Positions 24,831 through 37,815 of a stretch of 64,000 nt of DNA are shown here, in pieces (within the stretch, counting starts at the first letter, position 1; the number at the start of each line of letters is the position of its first letter). The translations under genes and the position numbers were made by a program. The notes beneath the pieces were generated by a model. It was not told the DNA's origin and made no database searches. It saw nothing but the letters and a program-made list of their open reading frames with translations. Source of the DNA: Hydractinia symbiolongicarpus (taxonomy: Eukaryota; Cnidaria; Hydrozoa; Anthoathecata; Hydractiniidae); the NCBI RefSeq assembly GCF_029227915.1, contig NC_079878.1:16928001-16992000 (forward strand), in the 5' to 3' direction.

Positions 24831-27800
24831 ACGTAATATACGTGTAAGGCCCTTATTAGACCTCAAAAGGCCGTGTTACAATATTTTGAAGACTGTGCAC
24901 GTAGTTGACGGTGTTCTACTGCCATTTCGGATTGGAAAACGACTTGAGTTGTCGTAGTCCATTTAGATTTGAAGAACTAGAACGATCCCCATCCGCCTAG
25001 GCTTTTGGAAGCACGCGTTTGACGTGTAAGGCCCATGTTAGGCTGCTAAAGGCCGTATTACAACATTTAGAAGACTGTGAGCGTAGTTTGCCTAGTTCTA
25101 TGGCCATTGCTGATTGGAAAACAACTTGACCCGTCGTAGACCATTGAGAGTGGAAGGACTAGAGAGATCCTGTCAAGTATACGCACGTGGAAGCACGTGA
25201 TTTACGTGTAAGGCACTTATTAGACTGCCAAAGACCGTATTACAACTTTTAGAAGACTGTGCACGTAGTTGACGGTGTTTTACTGCCATTGCGGATTGGA
25301 AAACGACTTGAGGCGTCGTAGTCCATTGAGAGTGGAAGGACTACACTGATCCTCACATGTCTACCCACGTGGAAGGACGTGATTTACGGGAAAAGCCCAT
25401 ATTAGGCTGCAAAACGCCGTATTACAACATTTAGAAGAAGACTTTGCACGTAGTTTACGGTGGTCTATGGCCATTGCGGATTGGAAAACCACTTGAGGCG
25501 TCGTAGTTCATTGAGAGTGGAAGGACTAGACCGATCCTCACCTGTCTAGGATCGTGGAAGCACGTGATTTACGTGTAAGGCCCTTATTAGACCTCAAAAG
25601 GCCGTATTACAACATTTAGAAGGTTCTGCACGTAGTTGACGGTGCTCTATTGCCTTTGCGGTATGCAGAACGAATTGAGGTGTCGTGGTCCGTTGAGAGT
25701 AAAAGGACTAGGCCGATCCTCACATGTCTACGGTCGTGGAAGCACGTGATTTACGGAAAAAGCCCTTATTAAGCTGCAAAAGGCCGTGTTGCAATCTTTA
25801 AAAGACTGTGCAAGTAGTTGACCGTGTTCTATGTCCATTGCGGATTGAAAAAGGACTTGAAGCGTCGTAGTCCATTGAGAGTGGAAGGACTAGACCGACC
25901 CTCACCCGCCTAGGCTTGTCGAAGCACGTGATTTACGTGTAAGGCCCTCATTAGACTACAAAAGGCGGCATTACCACACTTAGAAGACTGTGCACGTAGT
26001 TGTCGGTGTTCCATGGTCATTGCGGATCGGAAAACGATTTGAGGCGTCGTAGTCCATTGAGATTTGAAGAACTAGAACGATCCCCATCCGCCTAGGCTTG
26101 TGGAAGCAAGCGTTTGACGTGTAAGGCCCTTGTTAGGCTGCTAAAGGCCGTATTACAACATTTAGAAGACTGTGAGCGTAGTTGGCCGAGTTCTATGGCC
26201 ATTGCTGATTGGAAAACAACTTTACCCGTCGTAGACCAATGAGAGTGAAAGGACTAGACGGATCCTGTCATGTATACACACGTGGAAGCACGTGATTTAC
26301 GTGTAAGGCCCTTATTAGACTGCCAAAGACCGTAATACAACTTTTAGAAGACTGTGCACGTAGTTGACGGTGTTCTACTGCCATTGCGGATTGGAAAATG
26401 ACTTGAGGCGTCGTATTCCATTGAGAGTGGAAGGACTACACTGATCTTCACATGTCTACCCTCATGGAAGGACGTTATTAACGGGAAAAGCCCATTTTAG
26501 GCTGCAAAAGGCCGTATTACAACATTTATAAGAAGTCTTTGCACGTAGTTTACGGTGGTCTATGGCCATTGCGGATTGGAAAACGACTTGAGGCGTCGTA
26601 GTCCATTGAGAGTGGAAGGACTAGACCGATCTGCACCTGTGTAGGCTCCTGGAAGCACGTGATTTATGTGTAAGGCCCTTATTAGAACTCAAAAGGCCGT
26701 ACTACAACATTTAGAAGACTGTGCACGTAGTTGACGGTGCTCTATTGCTATTGCAGAATGAAGAGCGAATTGTGGCGTCGTAGTCCATTGAGAGTGGAAG
26801 GACTACACTGATCCTCACATGTCTACCATCGTGGAAGCACGTGATTTACGTGTAAGGCCCTTATTAGACTACAAAAGGCCGTATTGCAATCTTTAGAAGC
26901 CTGTGCACGTAGTTAACGGTGTTCTATCGCCATTGCGGATTGGAAAACGACTTGAGGCGTCGTAGTCCATTGAAAGTGGAAGGACTACACTCATACTCAC
27001 ATGTCTACCCACGTGGAAGGACGTGATTAACAGGAAAAGCCGATTTTAGGCTGCAAAAAGCCGTACTGCAACATTTAGAAGACTGTGCACGTAGTTGACG
27101 ATGTTCTATGGCCATTGCGGATTGGAAAACGACTTGAGCCGTCGTAGTCCATTGAGAGTGGAAGGACTACACTGATCCTCACATGTCTACCATCGTGGAA
27201 GCACGTGATTTACGTGTAAGGCCCTTATTAGACTACAAAAGGCCGTATTGCAATCTTTAGAAGCCTGTGCACGAAGTTAACGGTGTTCTATCGCCATTGC
27301 GGATTGGAAAACGACTTGAGGCGTCGTAGTCCATTGAGAGTGAAAGGACTACACTGATCCTCACATATCTACCCTCGTGGAAGGACGTAATATACGTGTA
27401 AGGCCATTATTAGACCTCAAAAGGCCGTATTGCAATATTTGGAAGACTGTGCACGTAGTTGTCGGTTTTTTTTACAGCCATTGCGGATTGGAAAACGACT
27501 TGAGGCGTCGTAGTCCATTGAGAGTGGAAGGACTACACCGATCCTCACATGTCTACCCACGTGGAAGGACGTGATTTACGGGAAAAGCCCATAGTAGGCT
27601 GCAAAACGCCGTATTACAACATATAGAAGAAGTCTTTGCACGTAGTTTACGGTGGTCTATGGCCATTGCGGAATGGAAAACCACTTGAGGCGTCGTAGTT
27701 CTTTGAGAGTGGAAGGACTAGACCGATCCTCACCTGTCTAGGATCGTGGAAGCACGTGATTTACGTGTAAGGCCCTTATTAGGCTACAAAAGGCCGTATT

Positions 27801-29395
27801 ACAACATTTAGAAGACTGTACACGTAGTTGACAATGTTCTATGGCTATTGCGGATTGGAAAACGACTTGAGGCGTCGTAGTCTATTAAGAGTGGAGGGAC
27901 TAGACCGATCCCCACCTGTGTAGGCTCCTGGAAGCACGTGATTTACGTGTGAGGCCCTTATTAGACCTCAAAATGCCGTATTGCAATATTTAGAAGACTG
28001 TGCACGTAGTTGACGGTGTTCTACTGCCATTGCGGATTGGAAAACGACTTGAGGCGTCGTAGTCCATTGAGAGTGGAAGGACTACACTGATCCTCACATG
28101 TCTACCCTCGTGGAAGGACGTAATATACGTGTAAGGCCCTTATTAGACCTCAAAAGGCCGTATTACAATATTTGGAAGACTGTGCACGTAGTTGACGGTG
28201 TTCTACTGCCATTTTGGATTGGAAAACGACTTGAGTTGTCGTAGTCCATTGAGAGTGGAAGGACTATACTGATCCTCACATGTCTACCCTCGTGGAAGGA
28301 CGTAATATACGTGTAAGGCCCTTATTAGACCTCAAAAGGCCGTGTTACAATATTTGGAAGACTGTGCACGTAGTTGACGGTGTTCTACTGCCATTGCGGA
28401 TTGGAAAACGACTTGAGGCGTCGTAGTCTATTAAGAGTGGAAGGACTAGACCGATCCCCACCTGTGTAGGCTCCTGGAAGCACGTGATTTACGTGTGAGG
28501 CCCTTATTAGACCTCAAAATGCCGTATTGCAATATTTAGAAGACTGTGCACGTAGTTGACGGTGCTCTATTGCCATTGCGGAATGAAGAGCGATATGTGG
28601 CGTCGTAGTCCATTGAGAGTGGAAGGACTACACTGATCCTCACATGTCTACCATCGTGAAAGCACGTGATTTACGTGTAAAGCTCTTATTAGACTACAAA
28701 AGGCCGTATTGCAATCTTTAGAAGCTTGTGCAATAGTTGACGATGTTCTATGGCCATTGCGGATTGGAAAACGACTTGAGCAGTCGTAGTCCATTGAAAG
28801 TGGAAGGACTACACTGATCCTGACATGTTTACCCTCATGGAAGGACGTGATTTACGGGAAAAGTCCATATTAGGCTGCAAAAGGCCGTATTACAACACTT
28901 AGAAGACTTTGCACGTAGTTTACGGTGGTCAATGGCCATTGCGGATTGGAAAACCACTTGACGCGTCGTAGTCCATTGTGAGTGGAAGGACTAGACCGAT
29001 CCGCACCTGTCTAGGATCGTGTAAGCACGTGATTTACGTGTAAGATCCTTATTAGAATACAAAAGGCCGTATTACAACATTTAGAAGACTGTGCACGTAG
29101 TTGACGATTTTCTATGACCATTGCGGATTGGAAAACGACTTGACGCGTCGTAGCCCATTGAGAGTGGAAGGACTAGACGGATCCTGTCATGTATACGCAC
29201 GTGGAAGCACGTGATTTACGTGTAAGGCCCTTATTAGACTGCTAAAAGGCCGTATTACAACATTTAGAAGACTGTGCGTGTAGTTGGCAGAGTTCTATGG
29301 CCATTGCGGATTGGAAAACGACTTGACGCGTCGTAGTCCATTGAGATTTGAAGGACTACACCGATCCTCACATGTCTACGCTCGTGGAAGGACGT
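24831..29395 (+). repeat. Satellite block D: two copied segments joined at about 27157
   Basis: The first part, to about 27157, copies about 10600-12929 (displacement 14228). The second, about 27150-29395, copies about 14384-16629 (displacement 12766). The switch is inside gtcgtagtccattgag, a stretch common to nearly all monomers, where type II in the first source is replaced by the acactgatcc type. The block is therefore a recombinant of two older array segments. Confidence 0.8.
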
Positions 29396-32300
29396 GATTA
29401 ACGGGAAAAGCCAATTTTAGGCTGCAAAAATCTGTACAACAAAATTTACAAGAAGACTTTGCACGTAGTTTACGCTGGTCTATGGCCATTGCGGATTGGA
29501 AAACCACTTGAAGCGTCGTAGTCCATTGCGAGTGGAAGGACTACACCGATCCCCACCTGTCTAGGATCGTGCAAGCACGTGATTTACGTGTAGGGCCCTT
29601 ATTAGACTACAAAAGGCCGTATTACAACATATAGAAGACTGTGCACATAGTTGACGATGTTCTATGGCCATTGCGGATTGGAAAACGACTTGAGGCGTCG
29701 TAGTCCATTGAGAGTAGAAGGACTAAACCTATCTCCACCTGTGAAGGCTCCTGGAAGCACGTGATTTATGTGTAAGGCCCTTATTAGACCTCCAAAGACC
29801 GTATTACAATATTTAGAAGACTGTGCACGTAGTTGACGGTGTTCTATTGCCATTGCGGAATGAAGAACGAATTGAGGCGTCGTAGTCCGTTGAGAGTGGA
29901 AGGACTAGACCGATCCCCACATGTCTACGGTCGTGGAAGCACGTGATTCACGTGTAAGGCCCTTATTAGACTACAAAAGGCCGTATTACTACATTTAGAA
30001 GACTGTGCACGTAGTTGACGATGTTCTATGGCCATTGCAGATTCGAAAACGACTTGAGCCGGCGTAGTCCATTGAGATTTGAAGAACTAGAACGATCCCC
30101 ATCCGCCTAGGCTTGTGGAAGCACGCGTTTGACGTGTAAGGCCCATGTTAGGCTGCTAAAGACCGTATTACAACATTTAGAAGACTGTGAGCGTAGTTGG
30201 CCGAGTTCTATGGCCATTGCAGATTGGAAAACGACTTGACGCGTCGTAGTCCATTGAGAGTGGATTGACTAGACTGATCCCCACCTGTGTAGGCTCCTGG
30301 AAGCACGTGATTTACGTGTGAGGCCCTTATTAGACCTCAATTTGCCGTATTATAACATTTAGAAGACTGTGCACGTAGTTGACGGTGTTCTATTGCCATT
30401 GCGGAATGAGGAACGAATTGAAGCGTCGTGGTCCGTTGAGAGTGGAAGAACTAGACCGATCCTCACATGTCTACGGTCGGGGAAGCACGTGATTTACGTG
30501 TAAGGCCCTTATTAGAACACAAAAGGCCGTATTACAACATTTAGAAGACTGTACACGTAGTTGACGATGTTCCATGGCCATTGCGGTTTGGAAAACGACT
30601 TGACGCGTCGTAGCACATTGAGAGTGGAAGGACTAAACGGATCCTCTCATGTATACGCACGTGGAAGCACGTGATTTACGTGTAAGGCCCTTATTAGACT
30701 GCTAAAAGCTGTATTACAACATTTAGAAGACTGTGCACGCAGTTGACGGTGTTCTACTGCCATTGCGGATGGGAAAACGACTTGAGGCGTCGTAGTCCAT
30801 TGAGAGTGGAAGGACTACACTGATCCTCACATGTCTACCCTCCTGGAAGGATGTGATTAACGGAAAAACCCATTTTAGGCTGCAAAAGGCCGTATTACAA
30901 CATTTAGAAGAAGACTTTGCACATAGTTTACGGTGGTCTATATCCATTGCAAATTGGAAAAACCCTTGAGGCGTCGTAGTCCATTGAGAGTGAAAGGACT
31001 AGACCGATCCCCACCTGTGTAGGCTCCTGGAAACACGTCATTTACGTGTAAGGCCCTTATTAGTCCTCAAAATGCCGTATTACAACATTTAGAAGACTGC
31101 GCACGTAGTTGACGGTGTTCTTTTGCCATTGCGGAATGAGGAACGAATTGAGGCGTCGTGGTCCGTTGAGAGTGGAAGAACTAGACCGATCCTCACATGT
31201 CTACGGTCGGGGAAGCACGTGATTTACGTGTAAGATCCTTATTAGAATACAAAAGGCCGTATTACAACATTTAGAAGACTGTGCACGTAGTTGACGATTT
31301 TCTATGACCATTGCGGATTGGAAAACGACTTGACGCGTCGTAGCCCATTGAGAGTGGAAGGACTAGACGGATCCTGTCATGTATACGCACGTGGAAGCAC
31401 GTGATTTACGTGTAAGGCCCTTATTAGACTGCTAAAAGGCCGTATTACAACATTTAGAAGACTGTGCGTGTAGTTGGCAGAGTTCTATGGCCATTGCGGA
31501 TTGGAAAACGACTTGACGCGTCGTAGTCCATTGAGATTTGAAGGACTAAACCTATCTCCACCTGTGAAGGCTCCTGGAAGCACGTGATTTATGTGTAAGG
31601 CCCTTATTAGACCTCAAAAGACCGTATTACAATATTTAGAAGACTGTGCACGTAGTTGATGGTGTTCTATTGCCATTGCGGAATGAAGAACGAATTGAGG
31701 CGTCGTAGTCCGTTGAGAGTGGAAGGACTAGACCGATCCCCACATGTCTACGGTCGTGGAAGCACGTGATTCACCTGTAAGGCCCTTATTAGACTACAAA
31801 AGGCCGTATTACTACATTTAGAAGACTGTGCACGTAGTTGACAATGTTCTATGGCCATTGCAGATTCGAAAACGACTTGAGCCGGCCTAGTCCATTGAGA
31901 TTTGAAGAACTAGAACGATCCCCATCCGCCTAGGCTTGTGGAAGCACGCGTTTGACGTGTAAGGCCCATGTTAGGCTGCTAAAGGCCGTATTACAACATT
32001 TAGAAGACTGTGAGCGTAGTTGGCCGAGTTCTATGGCCATTGCTGATTGGTAAACAACTTGACCCATCGTAGACCATTGAGATTGTAAGGACTAGAGGGA
32101 TCCTGTCATGTATACGCACGTGGAAGCATGTGATTTACGTGCAAGGCCCGTATTAGACTGCCAAAGACCGTATTACAACTTTTAGGAGACTGTGCACGTA
32201 GATGACGGTGTTCTACTGCCATTGCGGATTGGAAAACGACTTGAGGCGTCGTAGTCCATTGAGAGTGGAAAGACTACACTGATCCTCACATGTCTACGCT

Positions 32301-35015
32301 CGTGGAAGGACGTGATTTATGGGAAAAAACCTCATTGAGCTGCAAAAAGCCGTGTTGCAATCTTTAGAAACTGTGCACGTAGTTGACGGTGTTCTATGGC
32401 CATTGCGGATTGGAAAACTACTTGAGGAGTCGTAGTCCGTTGAGAGTGAAAGGACTACACGGATACTCACATGTCTACGATCGTGGAAGGACGTGATTTA
32501 CGGGAAAAGCCCATATTAGGCTGCACTAGGCCGTAGTACAACATTTAGAAGACTTTGCACGTAGTTTACGGTGGTCTATGGCCATTGCGGATTGAAAAAC
32601 CACTTTACGCATCGTAGACCATTGAGAGTGAAGGACTAGACGGATCCTGTCATGTATACGCACGTGGAAGCACGTGATTTACGTGTAAGGCCCTTATTAG
32701 ACTGCCAAAAGGCGTATTACAACATTTAGAAGACTGTGCACGTAGTTGACGGTGTTCTACTGCCATTGCGGATTGGAAAACGACTTGAGGCGTCGTAGTC
32801 CATTGAGAGTGGAAGGACTACACTGATCCTCACATGTCTACCCTCGTGGAAGGACATGATTAACGGGAAAAGCCCATTTTAGGCTGCAAAAGGCCGTATT
32901 ACAACATTTAGAACACTGTGCACGTAGTTGACGATGTTCTATGGCCATTGCAGATTGGAAAACGACTTGAGGCGTCGTAGGCTATTGAGAGTGGAAGGAC
33001 CTCACTGATCCTCACATGTCTACCCTCGTGGAAAGACGTAATATACGTGTAAGGCCCTTATTAGACCTCAAAAGGCCGTATTACAACATTTGGAAGACTG
33101 GGCACGTAGTTGACGGTGTTCTACTCCCATTTCGGATTGGAAAAAACGACTTGAGGCGTCGTAGTCCATTGAGAGTGGAAGGACTACACTGATCCTCACA
33201 TGTCTACGGTCGTGGAAGAACGTGATTTACGTGTAAGGCCCTCATTAGACTTCAAAAGGCCGTATTGCAATATTTAGAAACCTGTGCACGTACTTAACGG
33301 TTTCTATCGCCATTGCAAACTGGAAAACGACTTGAGGGGACGTACGCAGTTGAGAGTGGAAGGACTAGAGTGATTCTCACATGTTTACGCTCGTGGGCGG
33401 ACGTGATTTACGTGTAAGGCCCTTATTAGCCTGCAAAAGGCCGTATTGCAATATTTAGAAAACTGTGCACGTACTTAACGGTGTTCTATTGCCATGGGCG
33501 GTTTGGAAAACGACTTGGGACGTCGTAGTCCATTGAGAGTTGAAGGACTACACGGATCATCACATTTCTACCGTCGTGGAAGGACGTGATTAACGGGAAA
33601 CGCCCAATTTATGCTACAAAAGGCCGTATTACAACATTTAGAAGAAGACTTTGCACATAGTTTACGGTGGTCTATGGCCATTGCGGATTGGAAAACCACT
33701 TGAGGCGTCCTAGTCCATTGAGAGTGGAAGGACTAGACCGATCCCCATCCGCCTTGGCTTGTGGAAGCACGCGTTTGACGCGTAAGGCCCATGTTAGGCT
33801 GCTAAAGGCCGTATTACAACATTTAGAAGACTGTGAGCGTAGTTGGCCGAGTTCTATAGCCATTGCGGATTGGAAAACGACTTGACACGTCGTAGACCAA
33901 CGAGAGTAGAAGGACTAGACGGATCCTGTCATGTATACGCACGTGGTAGCACGTGATTTACGTGTAAGGCCCTTATTAGACTGCCAAAGACCGTATTACA
34001 ACATTTAGAAGACTGTTCACGTAGTTGACGGTGTTCTACTGCCATTGCGGATTGGAAAACGACTTGAGGCGTCGTAGTGCATTGAACGTGGAAGGACTAC
34101 ACTGATCCTCACATGTCTACCCACGTGGAAGGACGTGATTAACGGGAAAAGCCCATTTTAGGCTGCAAAAATCTGTACAAAAAAATTTACAAGAAGACTT
34201 TGCACGTAGTTTACGGTGGTCTATGGCCATTGCGGATTGGAAAACCACTTGAAGCGTCGTAGTCCATTGAGAGTGGAAGGACTACACCGATCCCCACCTG
34301 TCTAGGATCGTGCAAGCACGTGATTTACGTGTAGGGCCCTTATTAGACTACAAAAGGCCGTATTACAACATATAGAAGACTGTGCACATAGTTGACGATG
34401 TTCTATGGCCATTGCGGATTGGAAAACGACTTAAGGCGTCGTAGTCAATTGAGAGTAGAAGGACTAAACCTATCTCCACCTGTGAAGGCTCCTGGAAGCA
34501 CGTGATTTATGTGTAAGGCCCTTATTAGACTACAAAAGGCCGTATTACTACATTTAGAAGACTGTGCACGTAGTTGACGATGTTCTATGGCCATTGCAGA
34601 TTCGAAAACGACTTGAGCCGGCCTAGTCCATTGAGATTTGAAGAACTAGAACGATCCCCATCCGCCTAGGCTTGTGGAAGCACGCGTTTGACGTGTAAGG
34701 CCCATGTTAGGCTGCTAAAGGCCGTATTACAACATTTAGAAGACTGTGAGCGTAGTTGGCCGAGTTCTATGGCCATTGCTGATTGGTAAACAACTTGACC
34801 CATCGTAGACCATTGAGATTGTAAGGACTAGACGGATCCTGTCATGTATACGCACGTGGAAGCATGTGATTTACGTGCAAGGCCCGTATTAGACTGCCAA
34901 AGACCGTATTACAACTTTTAGGAGACTGTGCACGTAGATGACGGTGTTCTGCTGCCATTGCGGATTGGAAAACGACTTGAGGCGTCGTAGTCCATTGAGA
35001 GTGGAAAGACTACAC
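29396..35015 (+). repeat. Satellite block E: diverged mosaic
   Basis: Copies here are shorter and less similar. About 29400-29800 matches about 34140-34540 (marker aaaatctgtaca). About 29650-30230 matches about 31540-32060. About 31540-32280 matches about 34280-35015 (displacement 2736 at the gattgtaagg marker). A 320-bp piece with gtgtaagatccttattagaa occurs at about 16280, 21740, 29040 and 31230. Private variants are more frequent than in the flanks, which suggests an older part of the array. No gene is seen. Confidence 0.75.
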
Positions 35016-37474
35016 TGATCCTCACATGTCTACCCTCGTGGAAGGACGTAATATACGTGTAAGGCCCTTATTGGACCTCAAAAGGCCGTATTACAATATT
35101 TAGAAGACTGTGCACGTAGTTGACGGTGTTCTACTGCCATTTCGGATTGGAAAACGACTTGAGTTGTCGTAGTCCATTGAGAGTGGAAGGACTATACTGA
35201 TCCTCACATGTCTACCCTCGTGGAAGGACGTAATATACGTGTAAGGCCCTTATTAGACTACAAAAGGCCGTATTACAACATTTAGAAGACTGTGCACGTA
35301 GTTGACAATGTTCTATGGCCATTGCGGATGGGAAAACGACTTGAGGCGTCGTAGTCCATTAAGAGTGGAAGGACTAGACCGATCCCCATCCGCCTAGGCT
35401 TGTGGAAGCACGCGTTTGACGTGTAAGGCCCATGTTAGGCTGCTAAAGGCCGTATTACACCATTTAGAAGACTGTGAGCGTAGTTGGCCGAGTTTTATGG
35501 CCATTGCGGATTGGAAAACGACTTAAGGCGTCGTAGTCCATTGAAAGTGGAAGGACTACACTGATCCTCACATGTCTACCCACGTGGAAGGACGTGATTA
35601 ACGGGAAAAGCCCATTTTAGGCTGCAAAAAGCCGTACTACAACATTTAGAAGACTGTGCACGTAGTTGACGATGTTCTATGGCCATTGTGGATTGGAAAA
35701 CGACTTGAGCGGTCGTAGTCCATTGAGATTTGAAGAACTAGAACGATCCCCATCCGCCTAGGCTTGTGGAAGCACGCGTTTGACGTGTAAGGCCCATGTT
35801 AGGCTGCTAAAGGCCGTATTACAACATTTAGAAGACTGTGAGCGTAGTTTGCCTAGTTCTATGGCCATTGCTGATTGGAAAACAACTTGACCAGTCGTAG
35901 ACCATTGAGAGTGGAAGGACTAGACAGATCCTGTCATGTATACGCACGTGGAAGCACGTGATTTACGTGTAAGGCACTTATTAGACTGCCAAAGACCGTA
36001 TTACAACTTTTAGAAGACTGTGCACGTAGTTGACGGTGTTCTACTGCCATTGCGGATTGGAAAACGACTTGAGTCGTCGTAGTCCATTGAGAGGGAAAGG
36101 ACTGCACTGATCCTCACATATCTACCCTCGTGGAAGGACGCAATATACGTGTAAGGCCATTATTAGACCTCAAAAGGCCGTATTACAATATTTGGAAGAC
36201 TGTGCACGTAGTTGACGGTGTTCTACTGCCATTTCGGATTGGAAAACGACTTGAGGCGTCGTAGTCCATTGGGAGTGGAAGGACTACACTGATCCTCACA
36301 TGTCTACCCACGTGGAAGGACGTGATTTACGGGAAAAGCCCATATTAGGCTGCAAAACGCCGTATTACAACATTTAGAAGAAGTCTTTGCACGTAGTTTA
36401 CGGTGGTCTATGGCCATTGCGGATTGGAAAACCACTTGAGGCGTCGTAGTTCATTGAGAGTGGAAGGACTAGACCGATCCTCACCTGTCTAGGATCGTGG
36501 AAGCACGTGATTTACGTGTAAGGCCCTTATTAGGCTACAAAAGGCCGTATTACAACATTTAGAAGACTGTACACGTAGTTGACAATGTTCTATGGCCATT
36601 GCAGATTGGAAAACGACTTGAGGCGTCGTAGTCCATTGAGAGGGAAAGGACTACACTGATCCTCACATATCTACCCTCGTGGAAGGACGTAATATACGTG
36701 TAAGGCCCTTATTAGACCTCAAAAGGCCGTATTACAATATTTGGAAGACTGTGCACGTAGTTGACGGTGTTCTACTGCCATTGCGGATTGGAAAATCACT
36801 TGAGGCGTCGTAGTCCATTGAGACTGGAAGGACTAGACCAATCCCCACCTGTTTAGGATCGTGGAAGCACGTGATTTACGTGTGAGACCCTTATTAGACT
36901 ACAAAAGGCCGTATTACACCATTTAGAAGACTGTGAGCGTAGTTGGCCTAGTTCTATGGCCATTGCTGATTGGAAAACAACTTGACCCGTCGTAGACCAT
37001 TGAGAGTGGAAGGACTAGACAGATCCTGTCATGTATACCCTCGTGGAAGGACGCAATATACGTGTAAGGCCATTATTAGACCTCAAAAGGCCGTATTACA
37101 ATATTTGGAAGACTGTGCACGTAGTTGACGTTGTTCTACTGCCATTTCGGATTGGAAAACGACTTGAGGCGTCGTAGTCCATTGGGAGTGGAAGGACTGC
37201 ACCGATCCTCACATGTCTACCCACGTGGAAGGACGTGATTTACGGGAAAAGCCCATATTAGGCTGCAAAACGCCGTATTACAACATTTAGAAGAAGTCTT
37301 TGCACGTAGTTTACGGTGGTCTATGGCCATTGCGGATTGGAAAACCACTTGAGGCGTCGTAGTTCATTGAGAGTGGAAGGACTAGACCGATACTCACCTG
37401 TCTAGGATCGTGGAAGCACGTGATTTACGTGTAAGGCCCTTATTAGGCTACAAAAGGCCGTATTACAACATTTA

Positions 37475-37656
37475 GAAGACTGTACACGTAGTTGACAATG
37501 TTCTATGGCCATTGCGGATTGGAAAACGACTTGAGGCGTCGTAGTCTATTAAGAGTGGAAGGACTAGACCGATCCCCACCTGTCTAGGATCGTGGAAGCA
37601 CGTGATTTACGTGTGAGACCCTTATTAGACTACAAAAGGCCGTATTACAACATTTA
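37475..37656 (+). repeat. Satellite monomer, type I exemplar (182 bp)
   Basis: This is a full-length monomer close to the array consensus. Its distinguishing segment reads ggactagaccgatcc, then cacctgtctaggatcgtgg, then cacgtgatttacgtg. Type I has the best dyad symmetry of all types (see 37599-37613). Versions recur throughout, for example near 6190, 14040, 36470 and 46900, with small changes such as ctcacc or ccccacc before tgtctagg. Confidence 0.9.
37599..37613. other. Dyad-symmetric core of the monomer (exemplar)
   Basis: The sequence is CACGTGATTTACGTG: five-base arms CACGT and ACGTG around a GATTT loop, with the first arm also forming the CACGTG hexamer. It lies at consensus positions 125-139 and recurs in most type I and III monomers. 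Types II and IV keep shorter dyads here (cacg...cgtg and acgtaatatacgt), while type V breaks it. Short dyads are known in several centromeric satellites lacking CENP-B boxes. Any protein binding or cruciform formation is inference. Confidence 0.6.
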
Positions 37657-37815
37657 GAAGACTGTGCACGTAGTTGACAATGTTCTATGGCCATTGCTGA
37701 TTGGTAAACAACTTGTCCCATCGTAGACCATTGAGAGTGTAAGGACTAGACGGATCCTGTCATGTATACGCACGTGGAAGCACGTGATTTACGTGTAATA
37801 ATAATACAATATTTG
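37657..37815 (+). repeat. Shortened monomer (159 bp)
   Basis: After cacgtgatttacgtgtaa at about 37797 the usual segment ggcccttattag...ggccgt is missing and the sequence reads aataataatacaatattt, removing about 23 bp net. The junction is a short run of ata units, consistent with end joining and slippage. The corresponding monomer near 47.3 kb is intact. Confidence 0.75.

Noticed and set aside
30723-30947. Longest open frame (74 codons, minus strand) and about three dozen others of 60-72 codons on both strands
   Set aside because: All are readings of the satellite in various frames. The same peptide stretches recur wherever a given monomer type recurs, on both strands, with ends set by random stop codons. 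There is no start context, domain or codon pattern supporting a gene.
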